Shown: positions 10,270 through 22,199 of the stretch, piece by piece
Numbering within the stretch: the stretch's first letter is position 1
How the letters are laid out: each line of letters starts with the position of its first letter
Origin: Diorhabda sublineata
Lineage: Eukaryota > Arthropoda > Insecta > Coleoptera > Chrysomelidae
Direction of reading: 5' to 3'
NCBI RefSeq assembly: GCF_026230105.1
Contig: NC_079475.1
Span: forward strand, 32,610,086-32,674,085
DNA length: 64,000 bases
Program-made: the position numbers and the translations under genes
The notes under the pieces: generated by a model
Seen by the model: only the letters and a program-made list of their open reading frames with translations
What the model was told of the DNA's origin: nothing
Databases searched by the model: none

Positions 10270-11780
10270 AGGAAACATTCATATGCTGTAAATACAGATG
10301 TGGTAGACACTTTTAAGATATGATCGTCGAAGAGCATCAAGTTCATAGTCCAAAAGTTCAAGCCTTAACATCTGGCAATTCGCACACAGAAGAGTCATTG
10401 AAGTTTCAAAGTAAATTTGGATTAATTTGCCACGGACCTCGAACTGTATTGTAACGGCAATGCACAATGCCCTGAATGAACTTTTAAACACCTTAACATT
10501 CAGTCATCATCTTTTCCGAAATATTATATTTTGTTAACTTGAATGAAGACATTGAAAGATGCGAGTTTTTTAAACACTTTTGCGTGAATAAGTAATAAAA
10601 TATTCAATGAAACACGACGCTCTGGATAGAATTTTTGACATTTCAACACCATCAGAAATCTACAATGTAGCGAATGTTGTTCCGGCGTCACATTTCTGCG
10701 ATTTGACAACTATCTAATCATTAGTGTAATTCAGGTCAATGTGTGTGTGTGTGTCACAGTAGTACAGATTAATTTTCTGTAGGATTGGTCCACACAAGTA
10801 CAGTTTTTTATATTCACCCGAAGACGATAGACTATAGACATCACCTTAACAAACATTAACTAAGAGATTTTTTATAATATTGCTACAAAGCTTATTACTA
10901 ATTAGACCTGATTTTAATAAATTTCATCACTTGAACTTCGAAATCAATCGCTTAGTTTAGTTATTTGGTATTGTTTACAGCCAGCAGTCATCCATTGAAA
11001 CGTTCTAAGTCCTTATGATTGTTTGGGTACAAATTTTAGTAAATTTAATATGTAACATTTATGGGAAGACATTTTTAAAACTTGAAAACAACTAATACTA
11101 TAATCAGAAAAACAAAAACACGAACACAATACGGCGATATTGAATCTTCAAGATACACTGTACAATAAATACCGACATTAATTATCCAGTTTTGTGTCAA
11201 ATTTGCCAGCTTGATATCTACTAATGTTAACATATCCATGTAAAGCTCTGTACTTTGATTAGAAAATTCACTTAACCTTGATTCATCTGTATGCCACATC
11301 TATAAAATAAGTGGTTTGTGTCGACAACATATAGGAAGGTCTACTTTCATTAACCCCACATAATCCAATTTTGTGACGTCCGCAAAGTACAGCAAGCGAG
11401 TAGCCATCCTATGAAAGCTTCTTCTTGATATTTCTTCAATATTTTGAGTCGATCTGTTGCTCTGATTAATTTTTGGTAAAACTCTAGATTATTGGCCTCC
11501 CTCTGAAGGAGCTTACGGAGCTCCCTCTTTTTTTTAATTAGAAGATAAAAGTTGGAGTTATGTCATGTGTAAATCAGTACTGAACAGTATTAATTTACAA
11601 TCGTATTAAGCAGCTGCTAGGGCCACCCCGAAAAGAGTTGCGAGACCCTTTCCGTGAAGGGAGCTTTTCTTTAAATAATTTTAAACTGAGGTTATGAGTT
11701 TATATTGATTGTTTATTAGTACGGGCTACACTGTACTTCTAGATTGTTAACTTTATAGTTGAAATTTTAAAATGAAACAG
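10270..11780. other. No recognised gene
   Basis: No recognisable coding frame, apart from a short (TG)n run near 10741-10752 and a moderately GC-richer patch near 11610-11670. The short open frames here have no family resemblance I can name. Confidence 0.45.
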
Positions 11781-11798
11781 AAAATAATGATAATAACT

Positions 11799-11863
11799 CA
11801 ACCTAACTTAACCTAATAAAACCTAACCCAGCCCAACCTAACTTAGCCCAACCTAACCTAACT
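11799..11863. repeat. Degenerate CCTAA repeats (telomere-like)
   Basis: About nine CCTAA or closely related units occur in 65 bases, for example acctaacttaacctaataaa and acctaacctaac. The canonical insect telomere unit is TTAGG/CCTAA. The array is short and irregular, so it may equally be a local satellite or part of a repeat. Confidence 0.45.
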
Positions 11864-11939
11864 TTCTTCAACTGTAAGGCGAACAAATGATTACTGAAAA
11901 TGCCACGCCATAGTGTTACTAGTGTTTCCAGTGCTGTGT

Positions 11940-12150
11940 CAATATTAAGATTTATAAGGCTCGGGGCTAAAATAATGACGAGGCCCCCTTAAGGAATTCG
12001 AAAACAATTCACAAAATAATATCAATACGTTAGATTTGTGGTATCAACACATCAAAAAATACAGAATAATTTCCAAATGATGGGGCCCTCTTGGACCTGG
12101 AGCCCGGTGCTATAGCCCCCCCCCCAAGCCCCTAGCTTAATCCGGCCTTG
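11940..12150. repeat. GC-richer interspersed repeat
   Basis: A block contains gacctggagcccggtgctat, a poly-C run at 12115-12125 and an end aatccggccttga. Such 'ggagcccggtgc…ccggcc' ends are common in insect MITE or SINE-like repeats. The boundaries are not defined. Confidence 0.35.
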
Positions 12151-13027
12151 ACAATGTTTCAAAGAAAAGGCTAATTAATCAAATTTGTAAAATAAAAACA
12201 TTGAACTGAATTGAAGTATGATAACATAATAGTATTTTGAGAAAATTCCATTAATTAAGATATAATCCAACACTAAATGATTAATAGCAACATTGGACAT
12301 GTTATGAAACAATATAAAATGGCGTCTTAAACGAGAAACGCACATTTTCGAAAATTAATATCTCAAAAGTTATTTATTTCCGTAATTTAAAATGGCAAAT
12401 ATAAACTCCTCCGTAATTTAAAATGTCCTTACCTCATAGACTATTTGCCATAAAATTATGAACATCCAATTCGACCATCCATAATCTAAATTAAAGTTTC
12501 TCACGTCGTGCCAATAATTTCTTCCAAATTCAAGAAGCTACTCACATTTAAGTCACCTAATAAAGTGAGATTTACATAAAAAAACCATATACTTTATTAT
12601 TATGTTGTTTGTTTAACATTCTAGTACAGAGTGAGGTAATGTGTAGTTTGTATCGTCACTAGACAGTCTGACAGATTTGGTTAAGTAGTGTTATTCTTTG
12701 TGAGAGAGTCCTTGGTTAGTAGTAAAATGGATGCTTTAAACTTATCAAGGAACTTTTAACCCTGGAGCATATCTTTAATGATTAATGATTCCTTCAAGTA
12801 TGTGATTCTATGAATTTATTTAATAATTTTGATTTATATGACAGTTGAAATTGAATTTTTATAAACCTCTATAAATCAATAATTACATAAAAGTCTCTTG
12901 AACTCGCGCGTTTCTAAAAACTCTACTATCCACTCTTACCTCGATAAACTATTTTCAAAAATGATATAAATGTCAAGAAATGTCTATGAATTTAGAATAA
13001 CTATTGTGTTTTTGTGGCAGCATCAAT

Positions 13028-13374
13028 ATGTCAAATTTCACTAGAAGAATTTTACCGGTTATTCTATTTTCTCTTTATTTGTTTTTGTACCATTCTTACA
13101 TGATTGGATTTATATTTATGGACCCTACACTAACAGTAGCTCATTTACTTCTTTATACACTTACATTTAATGGGTTTTATTACATGATGATATGGTCAAC
13201 ACTGGCCACAATGTTTCAACCCTTACCTGTCGTACCCGAAGAATTTAGATTGACGCCTTTGGAAATAAAACTTTATAGTCATAGTATTGTTGAAAAAAAA
13301 CCTCACATCCTTAAATTTTTTTATGAGAAAAAGGGTCTTTTTGTCTTAACCAGAACTGGAAGAGGAAATTTGAG
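13028..13374 (+). CDS. DHHC gene exon 1
   Basis: Encodes residues 1-116: MSNFTRRILPVILFSLYLFL, two membrane segments, and the pre-domain helix TPLEIKLYSHSIVEKK. The donor ag|gtatgt follows 13374 in phase 2. The same frame is open a few codons upstream (to 13004) but lacks an earlier ATG. A ggcag just before 13021 leaves room for an upstream 5' UTR splice. Confidence 0.85.
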
Positions 13375-16300
13375 GTATGTATTATTGTATCTGCTGTTAA
13401 TTAAACCGTATATATTTTTGATTTTAGATATTGTGGACATGAGTTTCAGTTTAAGCCTGATAGAGCACATCATTGTTCCCAATGTAGCATGTGCATCTTG
13501 AAAATGGATCACCATTGCCAATGGCTGAATACTTGTATTTGTCTAACTAACCAAAAAGGTTTCATACTTACAATGGTTTACACCTTTTTTGTATGTTTCT
13601 TTTACGTATGTTCTTCGTTCAATAGGTTTGTTATATTTTGGACCGGAGATAAACAAGATAGAACGCATCATTTTTACCCTTTGGTTACAGGGTAAGTTTA
13701 ACAATAACTAACAAATTCTACAATTGGACGAGACAGACATTAACGCTCCGATTCCTCGTCCCACTATGGCGACGCGACGTGACATAGACACGATTTAATA
13801 GTTGCCAAATAAAATATCTCACAATCTTTTGACGAAAGAGGGAAAGAGGAGTATCCCTTATGGGAGAATAGTTGGGAAAATGTCCAGCTGTAAATAGTAA
13901 ATTACTATTCGAAGACTTACCAAAATAGTGTGGAAATGATATGAATTTAGAAGTTATAAACAAAGTGAGGTGTACTAGGTTCAAAAATTCAATATTTTAC
14001 TTGATTTGTGTAGTTGCAAAATATACAGTACTCAAAATCTCATCTAGTTATGTAGTCAAAAATAATTTGGTAATTATAAAATTACATTTTTCTTATCGAA
14101 TCAGGAGGATTGGATTGTGTGAATGTTGAACTAGTGCGATAGCATGTCTGAGTACCGTCTGATTAAAGCAGGAACAATGGTCACAAAAGGCACTACACGG
14201 TAGACCGAAGGCTTAATGATGGCTATCCAGGATCAAGTTAATAACACGAATAACTACACGAAAAATGTTATCAAAGATCCGAAAACTCAATCCGACAAAT
14301 GCAGAAAATGTCAATAAACACCAGAGACCATTCAACATATAACATCTGCTTGTAGTGTTTTAGCTAGTATCGACTATCTACACCGGCATAGCCAAGTATC
14401 ATCATCCAGCAGAAATTGGCCAACATATTCTGTCTTCTCAATACGTATACACCGTATTATAAGTACATGCCGCTGAACTTGTTCTATGATTTCATCGATA
14501 GACCGGTGACGAATAACAGACCTGACATCGTGGTGGTTGAGAGATGAGTCAATTCAGTCCTTCTCGTCGATATTGCTATACAGAAAACTCATAACGTTCT
14601 CAATAAAAATTTGCCAAATCTCGCAATTAAGATTAAATGTGAAAATAGTTCCAGTTATTATGCCAGCAACCGGCATCGTGCCTAAAACCCCGCACGATAG
14701 TATCTTCATAACTGCGATCACCAAAAGACATCTTCGCCGACATCCAGAAGGCTGTAATATTGAATACTTGCCACACAGTGCGCAAGTTTATTATATGAAC
14801 CGGGCCTTATCCTTTTGATACTTTGTATCCAGAATAGGTAAATAATATCGGCTCTAAGCTGAGTAGGGCAAAAGCCTTTCGCATAATAATAGACAATATA
14901 ATTACAGTAACCAAATAGCATTGTGCTTGACCCTATTGGTGTACGATAATATGAATTTACCTTAAATCGGTCGACTATCTGAAAGGATAAAGCGAAACCA
15001 CAGTTATCCTCATATGATCCTTTGTTCGACGGTTACATCAATATTTATTACGCTGAGGCCACACCATAGATCAACCACATCCCTTAGCAGTGCTAAAAGA
15101 ACATGGAAACAACAGTTTCCTTTGTGCTTTGAGCGGCTTATTTCAAATTCAAATCTTTCGTCCAGTTTTGTGAAACAATTTATTGGAATTGATCAGAAAC
15201 ATAGGTCTCGTTTCTTTATTAGATCGGAAACGTTTCTGAAAACTCTATGTATTATGTAGTAAACATGTTGCATATATAAAACATTACATTGAAGGCTTGT
15301 TTTTTTTTTGGATACTATATAATATGAAGACGAATATTTGCCTTTATGTCCTTTATAGAATCGTAGGCTATGCATTTGATCATATGGTGATCTTTAGCAA
15401 ACTTGTGACTGAGCCCACGAGGGTTTCTGAGTGGTGGATTTATTTTTCGAAGAATAATGATCGGTACGCCAATTTTCCATAGATGGTAGTAGGATGTAAT
15501 ACTAGATTTTTATGTATTGTGTATGCGCACAAGCGATTATGCATGTATTCTGTCTGATATCTATTATTATAATATATAATAATATAAACATTATATATGT
15601 TTTAATTTTAGTACAGTTTTATTTTAGCCTTGACGTTAATACCAATAACAGCAATTTTCAGTATGTTCCATATCGGACTCATAGTTCAAAATAAGACACT
15701 TATAGAAGATGTTAGGCCACCCAACTTTTTATCTGGCCAAGAAACTTTCGACTTGGGTAAGTGTTTCACCAAGTGGCCATAAAATAGTATATAAACTTCC
15801 TTCACTTTGCTTCACTCAACTTCCGATCATTCTCGGTTTTTGCTTCCGAGTCAGAGAACTCAAAATATCCATGGTGAATTCTTGATTAACGATTATTAAG
15901 ATTCAAGATAAACAGGGTGGTAACTAATTAGTATTCACCTAAATCAAAACAATAATTATCCATATTTTTCTGGAATGCAATAAAAAATTCTATTGAAAAA
16001 ATAAAATAATTTCAAATCACAAACATTACTTCTTCTTCTTACGTTAGGACTAGGTCCTGTATTTTCATCAAGGGATTGCCAGGAGTAGTTGGGATGCTGA
16101 GGACCAGCTTTCATACCACCTTATAGGTGGTCATCCAGGAGGTCGAGTTGTGTCTGGTTTCTTTTCCTTTGCGTTCATTTGGCATTCTGTCAACATAGTC
16201 TCTCCATTCACTTCTGCGGTTCCTTGCCCATCTTACTACATCCTGAATATCGCACATGTCCCTTATTTCTTCATTTTTCTTCCGATCGAGTAACGTATGT

Positions 16301-19300
16301 CCTGTTATTGATCTCAGAGTCCGCATTTCTGTTGTTCTTAGGAGCCCTTTAGTGGTTGTGTTATCCGCTCTAGTTTCTATTGCATATGTCATGACCGGCC
16401 TTACGCAAGTTTTATATATTCTAATTTTACATTTTATGCTCATGTATTTATTTCGCCAAATTAAATCTCTAAGGTATCCTGATATTAATGCTGCATCGTT
16501 GTTGGTGCTTTTACTTCTTTCTTTAGATTTCTATCGCTTGTTATGTTTGACCCTAGATATTTGAAGGACATCACTTGCTCTACACTCTGATCGTAGATCG
16601 CTAGTTTACATCTTCTCGGTTCTTTAGATATTGTCAGAGATTTTGTTTTTTTTTGTGGATATTTGCATGTTGTACGTGTTCGCTATTGGTTGGAATTTAT
16701 ATAGGAGCTTCTGTAGGTTATCTTCGTCTTCCGAGACGATTACTGCGTCATCAGCAAAGCATATTATTTTTATCTCTTTGTCTCCCATTCGGTATCCTCT
16801 CCCGGCTTGCTTTACTTCGTTGATGATTTCGTCCATTATAATATTGAACAGGATTGGGCTTAGGCTATCCTCTTGTCTGATACCAGTTGCCACAGGTATT
16901 TTATTGCCTAATTTGTTTGCCGTTCTCACAAAGGTATAATTATCGGTGTTAAGTTTTTCGATAACTCTTATTATATTGGGGTGAACGTTCCTTTTTATAG
17001 TAGAGTTATAACATCAGTTAAGCGTATCCTATCAAACGCTTGGGTGAGATCAATGATGCACATAAAGGCTGCCTTATTAAACTCTATGGCTTTTTCAGTT
17101 ATTTGGCACATTATAAATATAGCATCTATAGCAGATCTGTTGTTTCTGAAACCTTGCTGTTCTTCACGTATCCCGGTAGACATTACTTCTTCTGCTAAAA
17201 TTTTAGTGAATAGTTTCAGAACCGTACTCATCAGGCTAATGCCTCGATAGTTTTGGGGATCGGTTTTTTCTCCTTTTTTGAAAATCGGTATCAGAATACT
17301 TTCTTTCCATTCAGATGGTACATTTTCTTCATCATACAGTGTGTCGCCTCCATATTTGATCATTTCGTTTGTTATTTCGTCGATGCCTGGGGCTTTTCTG
17401 TTCTTTATCTTGGCTATCATTTGTTGTATTTTATGCAGGGAGAAAATCCTATTTTGTATTCCATTGATGTTTTCATCTTCGTAGGGTAATTCCTCTGCTG
17501 ATACGTTAGCTTGTGAGAAACTATAAAGTTTTTCAAAATGTATTTCCCATTCGTCTGCCGTGATTTTTGAATTTTGTATTTGTATTCGTTTATTGGTTTT
17601 CTCCTATCCCTCAGAAGATTCCACATTTTCCACATCATTCGAAAACTTCTCCCAGTGGTCTCTTTTAATTTTTCGAATATTTTCGTTGTTAGACTGGATC
17701 TGTATTGCAGGTACGATTTTCTTTTCTCTTCGGCTGGGATCTTGACTTCTTGTCTAAATCACGGTTTTGTATTTGTTCTTCCCCCTTTTTTATAGACCTT
17801 CTTCCACAGGCTTCTTCTGCTGCTTGTAGTATATTAGTTCTTAGTTTTGTCCAACTATTGTACAGTAGTAAATATGGTGGTACTTTATCTAGGTTCTTTC
17901 TAAAGAATTACAAGGTATATATCACTTACCCACTTTCATATGTACTTATAATTCAAAACGAAATTATAAAAAATAATTCATGCAGTCTCAATTAATTTTC
18001 CTCGTATCCATGAACGACTTCAACTTCTTTTTATTTAAGAAAGACTGTAACCTAACGTTTCCTGAACACAGTCGGTAAATTTCTGGTTAGACTCTATCTC
18101 AGTTTTTGTTCACAATTCTCACGTTCAACAGCGTATATCGCACCGAACGATTCCGCTAGAGTTTTACAATTGCTCAACTCCGTGAAATCTATTTAACATT
18201 TGTAACCGATATGTAAATCGTACAATTTTGAATAAATATTTAATTAAACCTAGTCAAAAGGTCTGTCGTCTGTCATTTACTAGAATTTTATCTGGTTTAT
18301 CTACTGTTTTGTACCAAACAACCCTGTAAATCTTTTGGAGTGCAAGTCCTAGCTGCTTTCTCTTGTTAAATACATGTGTTTTCCATGTTACTCTTTTATC
18401 TAGGTATTCCCCGCTCTCTACTTATGTAAGCTGAGAGTTATTCTATGTAACTGTAAATGTAATATTATGATCTTTTTTGAGATGCTCCGAACTCAATTTG
18501 TTGTATATGGGAGCCATAACATCAAAGGCTTGACTGATATCTATAAAGGTAGCAGACCAATACCTTTATTTTTTGGCCATCACTTACCTGTTTGACTACA
18601 CGATGAGCGTATTCGACTTTGCCATGATTTTTGCGAAAGCCGAAGTAATGATGATAGAATATAAATTTTTTGGCCATACGGATTCCATTTATTTTAGAAC
18701 AAATTTCCTCGATATTTGGATAGTATTGGTTTAACGACCTATAGGTTTCGGAACCATTATTACCTGAACAACTTTCAATTATTGAGAAAATGTTTGAGTC
18801 GAATAAATGCATTGAATATCTGTTGCTTTTATTGTTAGCTTCTGAAGGATTCTATCTGTTATGAGGACAAAAACTGACACTTTTTCAATCATTTCTTTAC
18901 TTGGTAACAAAAGTTATTTATACGTTTATCCATTTGAAAAAAGGTTTTAAGGTAATTATTTATTTCCTACATGTCCTCTTTGTTGGTTTCACTAACAATC
19001 GGCCTGAATGTGTTTGTTAAATTTTTGGCAAATGCATAAGCTTTTTCTATATTATTTCCAATCCATTTTTCTTCTTTAATAGGTGGAGTAGGTTGCTGTG
19101 GTGTTTAGTTTTCTTGTTGTGCGCCGTTAGGTTTAAATTTCAGGACTGTGTAATTATGGCAATGCTTATGTATTTCCAATTAATGGAATAATATCATCTG
19201 TCATCCAATATTTAATTAGAAATTCTACTACAATCTCTTCAAATATTTTCTACTTCTTTAGATAGATAAATTTTTATAATTGTAAGTAACTCTAATTCAT

Positions 19301-20519
19301 TAATATTGGAGCTCTTACATAGAAAGGTTATATATGTTATTACAAATGTACCAGACAGTTGCAACCGCTGCTTACATTCAAATAATTTGTTATCTAAAAT
19401 TTTTGCATTGTGGAAGCAAAGAAAATATTGTGTTGGTGTTTTCAAAATTTCAAGTAATAAAAGGTCAAGTGCTATAACAGTACTTTTTAAAATGACCTTT
19501 GATAAAAAAAGTTTCTAGCTTTGTGGGACACGGGGACACGTATTAGTAATTAACTAGTTCTTCTACTAAAGTATATCCTTACCTAGAATTTCAAATTATA
19601 AATTAGTATACTGGCCAGTACTAATAAAGTCATGAATCATACTAAACAGTGTGTAAGAACCAGATAGAATAAATTCATGATTACAGTACAAATTTATGGA
19701 AAATACAGAAACATGCCAAATTTTATTTATAAATTAAAATTTTTCAACGTGAAAATATTCTTCTAATGACTGGTAGAACCCAAAATTTATTCCATTTCAT
19801 CTTGCTAACAAAACATCGCATTCACTGGAACTTGAGTGTTTCCAGGATCAGGATATAGGTAAATTTACCAAAGTTTCCATAATGTTTATGTGGTTCCAAA
19901 TAATTATTTACATGCAAATTGTCTTCAAGGACCGATGATATAGTTTCCAACAATTCCTGCGCAAGCATTAACCTTTTGAGGATATTGTGTGTGTTTTTCT
20001 CTAATCCTGTGAGGATTTTCCGTTAACAGGTAGCCGCAATTGTGTCGTTTAGCTCGATCGTTAAGTGAAAATGTGCACTCATCAGAAAACATAACGTTTT
20101 GTAATGTGCTCATACAAATCATCTACCATGAGCATTTAAGTGGTTATCATTTTATAGGGATGCATTTTGTACGTGTTTCCCTTAAACTTAAAACGGATGT
20201 TTTCGAGTTTCATATTCGTAACCAATCATTGTTTATTTTTTCACTAATGTCGACGGATTTATCAATAACTAATTAAAAAAATTAAATTATCTTTGTTCGT
20301 GTTCTATTTGCATAATTTCTAATACTTTGTGTTTTAGGTGCCATTCCAAATATAGCACAAGTATTTGGTTACAGTGTGTTACTGTGGCCGCTACCAATTT
20401 TCAATCAAGAAGGTGATGGTACTTTTTTCCCAACTAGAAGAATTCGCAGAAGATCCGATCAGCCTTTTGATTTGCCCAGACATAAACTTGAAAGAAACTT
20501 TTCAGATTTTGTAAGATGA
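13028..20519 (+). CDS. DHHC palmitoyltransferase (ZDHHC2/15/20-like), four exons
   Basis: This is a membrane S-acyltransferase that would attach palmitate to cysteines of target proteins at the Golgi or plasma membrane. Exons 13028-13374, 13428-13691, 15617-15756 and 20338-20519 join without frame errors to 310 codons. Two N-terminal membrane segments (about residues 7-30 and 36-63) precede the cysteine-rich domain, with DHHC at 143-146. Segment 3 is at about 160-180 and segment 4 in exon 3 (IPITAIFSMFHIGLIV). A TxxE-like motif (KTLIEDVRPP) follows, then the conserved C-terminal NIAQVFGYSVLLWPLPI and GDGTFFPTR. The start at 13028 is the first Met before the first membrane segment. The domain is unusual: the second zinc Cys (YC-x-x-C) is Glu121, the Pro after DHHC is Gln, and the NNC-V/I-G motif reads NTCIC. 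Intron 3 holds several transposon relics. It could be a fast-evolving paralogue or one with reduced activity. Confidence 0.88.
13428..13691 (+). CDS. DHHC gene exon 2 (catalytic cysteine-rich domain)
   Basis: A 53-bp intron ends in gattttag at 13427. The exon encodes KPDRAHHCSQCSMCILKMDH, the rest of the DHHC motif and membrane segment 3 (TMVYTFFVCFFYVC), ending FYPLVT plus two bases of a Gly codon. The donor is gg|gtaagt after 13691. Confidence 0.9.
14120..14850 (+). pseudogene. Non-LTR retrotransposon C-terminal fragment
   Basis: Three plus frames together give MMAIQDQVINTRNYTKNVIK, DKCRKCQ, ETIQHITSACSVLA, and later NRPDIVVVER. This is the order seen in the C-terminal zinc-knuckle region of insect non-LTR elements: C-x2-C, then H and C, then 'RPDI'. 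Frameshifts and stops are many. It lies in intron 2 of the DHHC gene, in the same orientation. Confidence 0.6.
15617..15756 (+). CDS. DHHC gene exon 3 (fourth membrane segment)
   Basis: The exon has no ATG-started frame of its own and was found by translation. It starts after tttagtacag (15616) and encodes FILALTLIPITAIFSMFHIG, then QNKTLIEDVRPPNF and SGQETFDL. The donor is g|gtaagt after 15756. The phases fit exactly: exon 2 leaves two bases (gg+t, Gly) and this exon leaves one (g+gt, Gly). A second AG at 15626-15627 is possible but breaks the frame. Confidence 0.85.
16030..17905 (-). pseudogene. RTE-like LINE, reverse transcriptase region, 5'-truncated
   Basis: On the minus strand, the order is KNRKAPGIDEITNEMIKYGG, QNYRGISLMSTVLKLF, the RT active-site motif FADDA, then C-terminal RIYKTCVRPVMTYAIETRA and TEMRTLRSITGHTLLDRKKN. 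These are the fingers, palm and thumb blocks of an insect endonuclease-reverse transcriptase LINE. Three frame breaks (near 17000, 16930 and 16600) and the missing endonuclease domain make it dead. The 3' end on the minus strand lies near 16032, beside a cttcttctt run. It is inserted antisense within intron 3 of the DHHC gene. Confidence 0.85.
18235..19190 (-). pseudogene. Jockey-like LINE fragment
   Basis: The minus strand encodes, in broken frames, PPIKEEKWIGNNIEKAYAFA with NLTNTFRPIV, a middle NGIRMAKKFIFYHHYFGFRK, the palm motif TFIDISQAFDVMAPIYNKL, and a thumb segment with WKTHVFNKRKQLGLALQKIY. The order and spacing match the RT domain of Jockey-type insect LINEs. The YADD box is missing and many stops are present. 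It lies antisense in intron 3 of the DHHC gene, beside the RTE-like copy. Confidence 0.7.
19915..20130 (-). pseudogene. Mariner/DDE transposase fragment
   Basis: The minus strand encodes VMFSDECTFSLNDRAKRHNC, ENPHRIREKHTQYPQKVNA and AGIVGNYIIGP. This block, with the first catalytic Asp in FSDECTF, is typical of mariner-like transposases in insects. Only this central piece is present, about 200 bases before the last exon of the DHHC gene. Confidence 0.75.
20338..20519 (+). CDS. DHHC gene exon 4 (C-terminal tail)
   Basis: The acceptor is gtgttttag ending at 20337. The exon encodes AIPNIAQVFGYSVLLWPLPI, NQEGDGTFFPTRRIRRRSD and a 24-residue basic tail ending SDFVR, with TGA at 20517-20519. The NxxxVFG…LW.LPIF block is the conserved C-terminal motif of the ZDHHC2/15/20 group. 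Confidence 0.9.
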
Positions 20520-21660
20520 ACACGTATATGTTCATCATAATGTCACTGCTTATTCTTTATCAAATATAATCATTCATATCTATTTTGTCTAATTCGAAAT
20601 ATGCGCCTTCAGCTTCAACACACTCGTATCAGCATTTTTTGCAATCCTCAAACGCTACTAATTTCGTCTTAAGCATTTTCAAGGGTCTTTTTATTTTTTA
20701 AAGGGACTTATGAAAAGGAAATGCTTTGGTTGAAGCGTGATTAGTGTTGTTTCGACTAAAAAAAAAACACGAACAAAATTTTTAATGCAGGAAATTACCA
20801 CAAATTCGAGCTAGACTTATTCGGTTCTAAGTTCTTACCTTTTTCTAAATATTTCTGTTGGGATTTTATAAAATAAAAACACTCACGTTCAAGATATATT
20901 TAATATATTTCACTAAATATATTTTTAACAAGAAAAAAACTAATATATATCTTATTGCTGTGTCAATCAAATGTAAAGAAAATCCATAGCGATGTTTAGT
21001 TTTTTTTTTACATGTAGACATTTGCCACATAAATAGATGTTTCGAGTTAGAATACATCAAAAAGTTTATAAAATTGGAAGACAGATGCCAAAAAATATTG
21101 CGAGTAATTCTATTACTTGCATTTTTTTTATTAAACTGAACAACAAATTATTTGGCACATGAACGTTATGTTAGATAATGTTAGCTGAAATGTTCAAATG
21201 TAATTTGAAATAATATCAAAATCGAAATAAATGAATATTTAATTAATTGATACTTGGCGACAATAAATCACCTTTTGTAGATTTGATCTTTAATATTGAA
21301 TATTTAATGTTGACATTGTTCGAAAATTAAATTATTTTGTGATACAAATAGCGCGAATTCAAAGAAAAATTCAATTTATATAAAGAAAATTTTCACACAC
21401 AACCCATCAAGTATTTCTTGTTCTGTGTAGTATAAGGTACCATTTTCATCACCTCATACACTGTCCCTAAGCCAAAGGTCTTGAAACTATCACCAAACTA
21501 CTAAGTTAGGAGAATCGAAGTTTTAGTTAGGATCATTCAAGTTAGAAATAACTAAAAACAATTTTTAAAAGATCATTATTACACAAACTAGGCAACTTGG
21601 ATAAGTGAAGGGAGTCTAAGTGAAATCCTCACTACTTTGCCTGAAGTTACGAAAAACCAA
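20520..21660. other. DHHC gene 3' UTR and intergenic DNA
   Basis: AT-rich. The 3' UTR must start here, but no clear poly(A) signal lies within about 300 bases of the stop. No other feature was seen. Confidence 0.45.
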
Positions 21661-21669
21661 AAGGAATCA

Positions 21670-21960
21670 GCGATACATTAAAATATAATGACAAAATTTC
21701 TTAAGGCGTCCATTTCTGTGGCTTCTAATTTCTCAGTTTTCCTATTTATGTCAAACATAACTCCTAGATTTATTTATAGTTCTTACATCTCGTTATAATT
21801 TCGTTGCTTCCTAGTTATATCCTCTCCCATAGACAAGTACTGTGTCTTTTCTACGTTCATCTGCAGCACCCATTTTCCGTATTCATGTATTCTAAGTCAT
21901 ATCTGTCGTTTGCACATATGAACTGATCATCTGCAAATTGGAGGGTGTATCACCAGAAAA
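21670..21960 (-). pseudogene. RTE-like LINE fragment with FADD motif
   Basis: The minus strand encodes TLQFADDQFICANDRYDLEY and then a broken stretch resembling the thumb of an RTE-type reverse transcriptase. It is opposite in orientation to the LINE piece that follows. Confidence 0.6.
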
Positions 21961-22199
21961 TAAAATTGCTATGTTCCGTAAAATATTTTCTAAACCTGTA
22001 TGTTATATGATCGGTTGATTGTAAAACTGATTATTACAAATCAGAATTAGATTAATACTATTATAAGTGCAGCACTGAACTGAAAAAAATTAGAACTGCT
22101 CACGTATCTCCCTACTAACTCGTTCAGAAACTTAAGGGATAATCTAGACTGCAATAAATTGTTAGTTGTGGTGAAGTGAAACCCGATTTGCTGAATATT

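Noticed and set aside
10279..10709. Two short minus-strand open frames.
   Set aside because: No family resemblance, no splice signals, and low-complexity hydrophobic composition typical of AT-rich chance frames.
16256..17795. Several plus-strand frames of 60-102 codons.
   Set aside because: They are antisense shadows of the RTE-like LINE on the minus strand.
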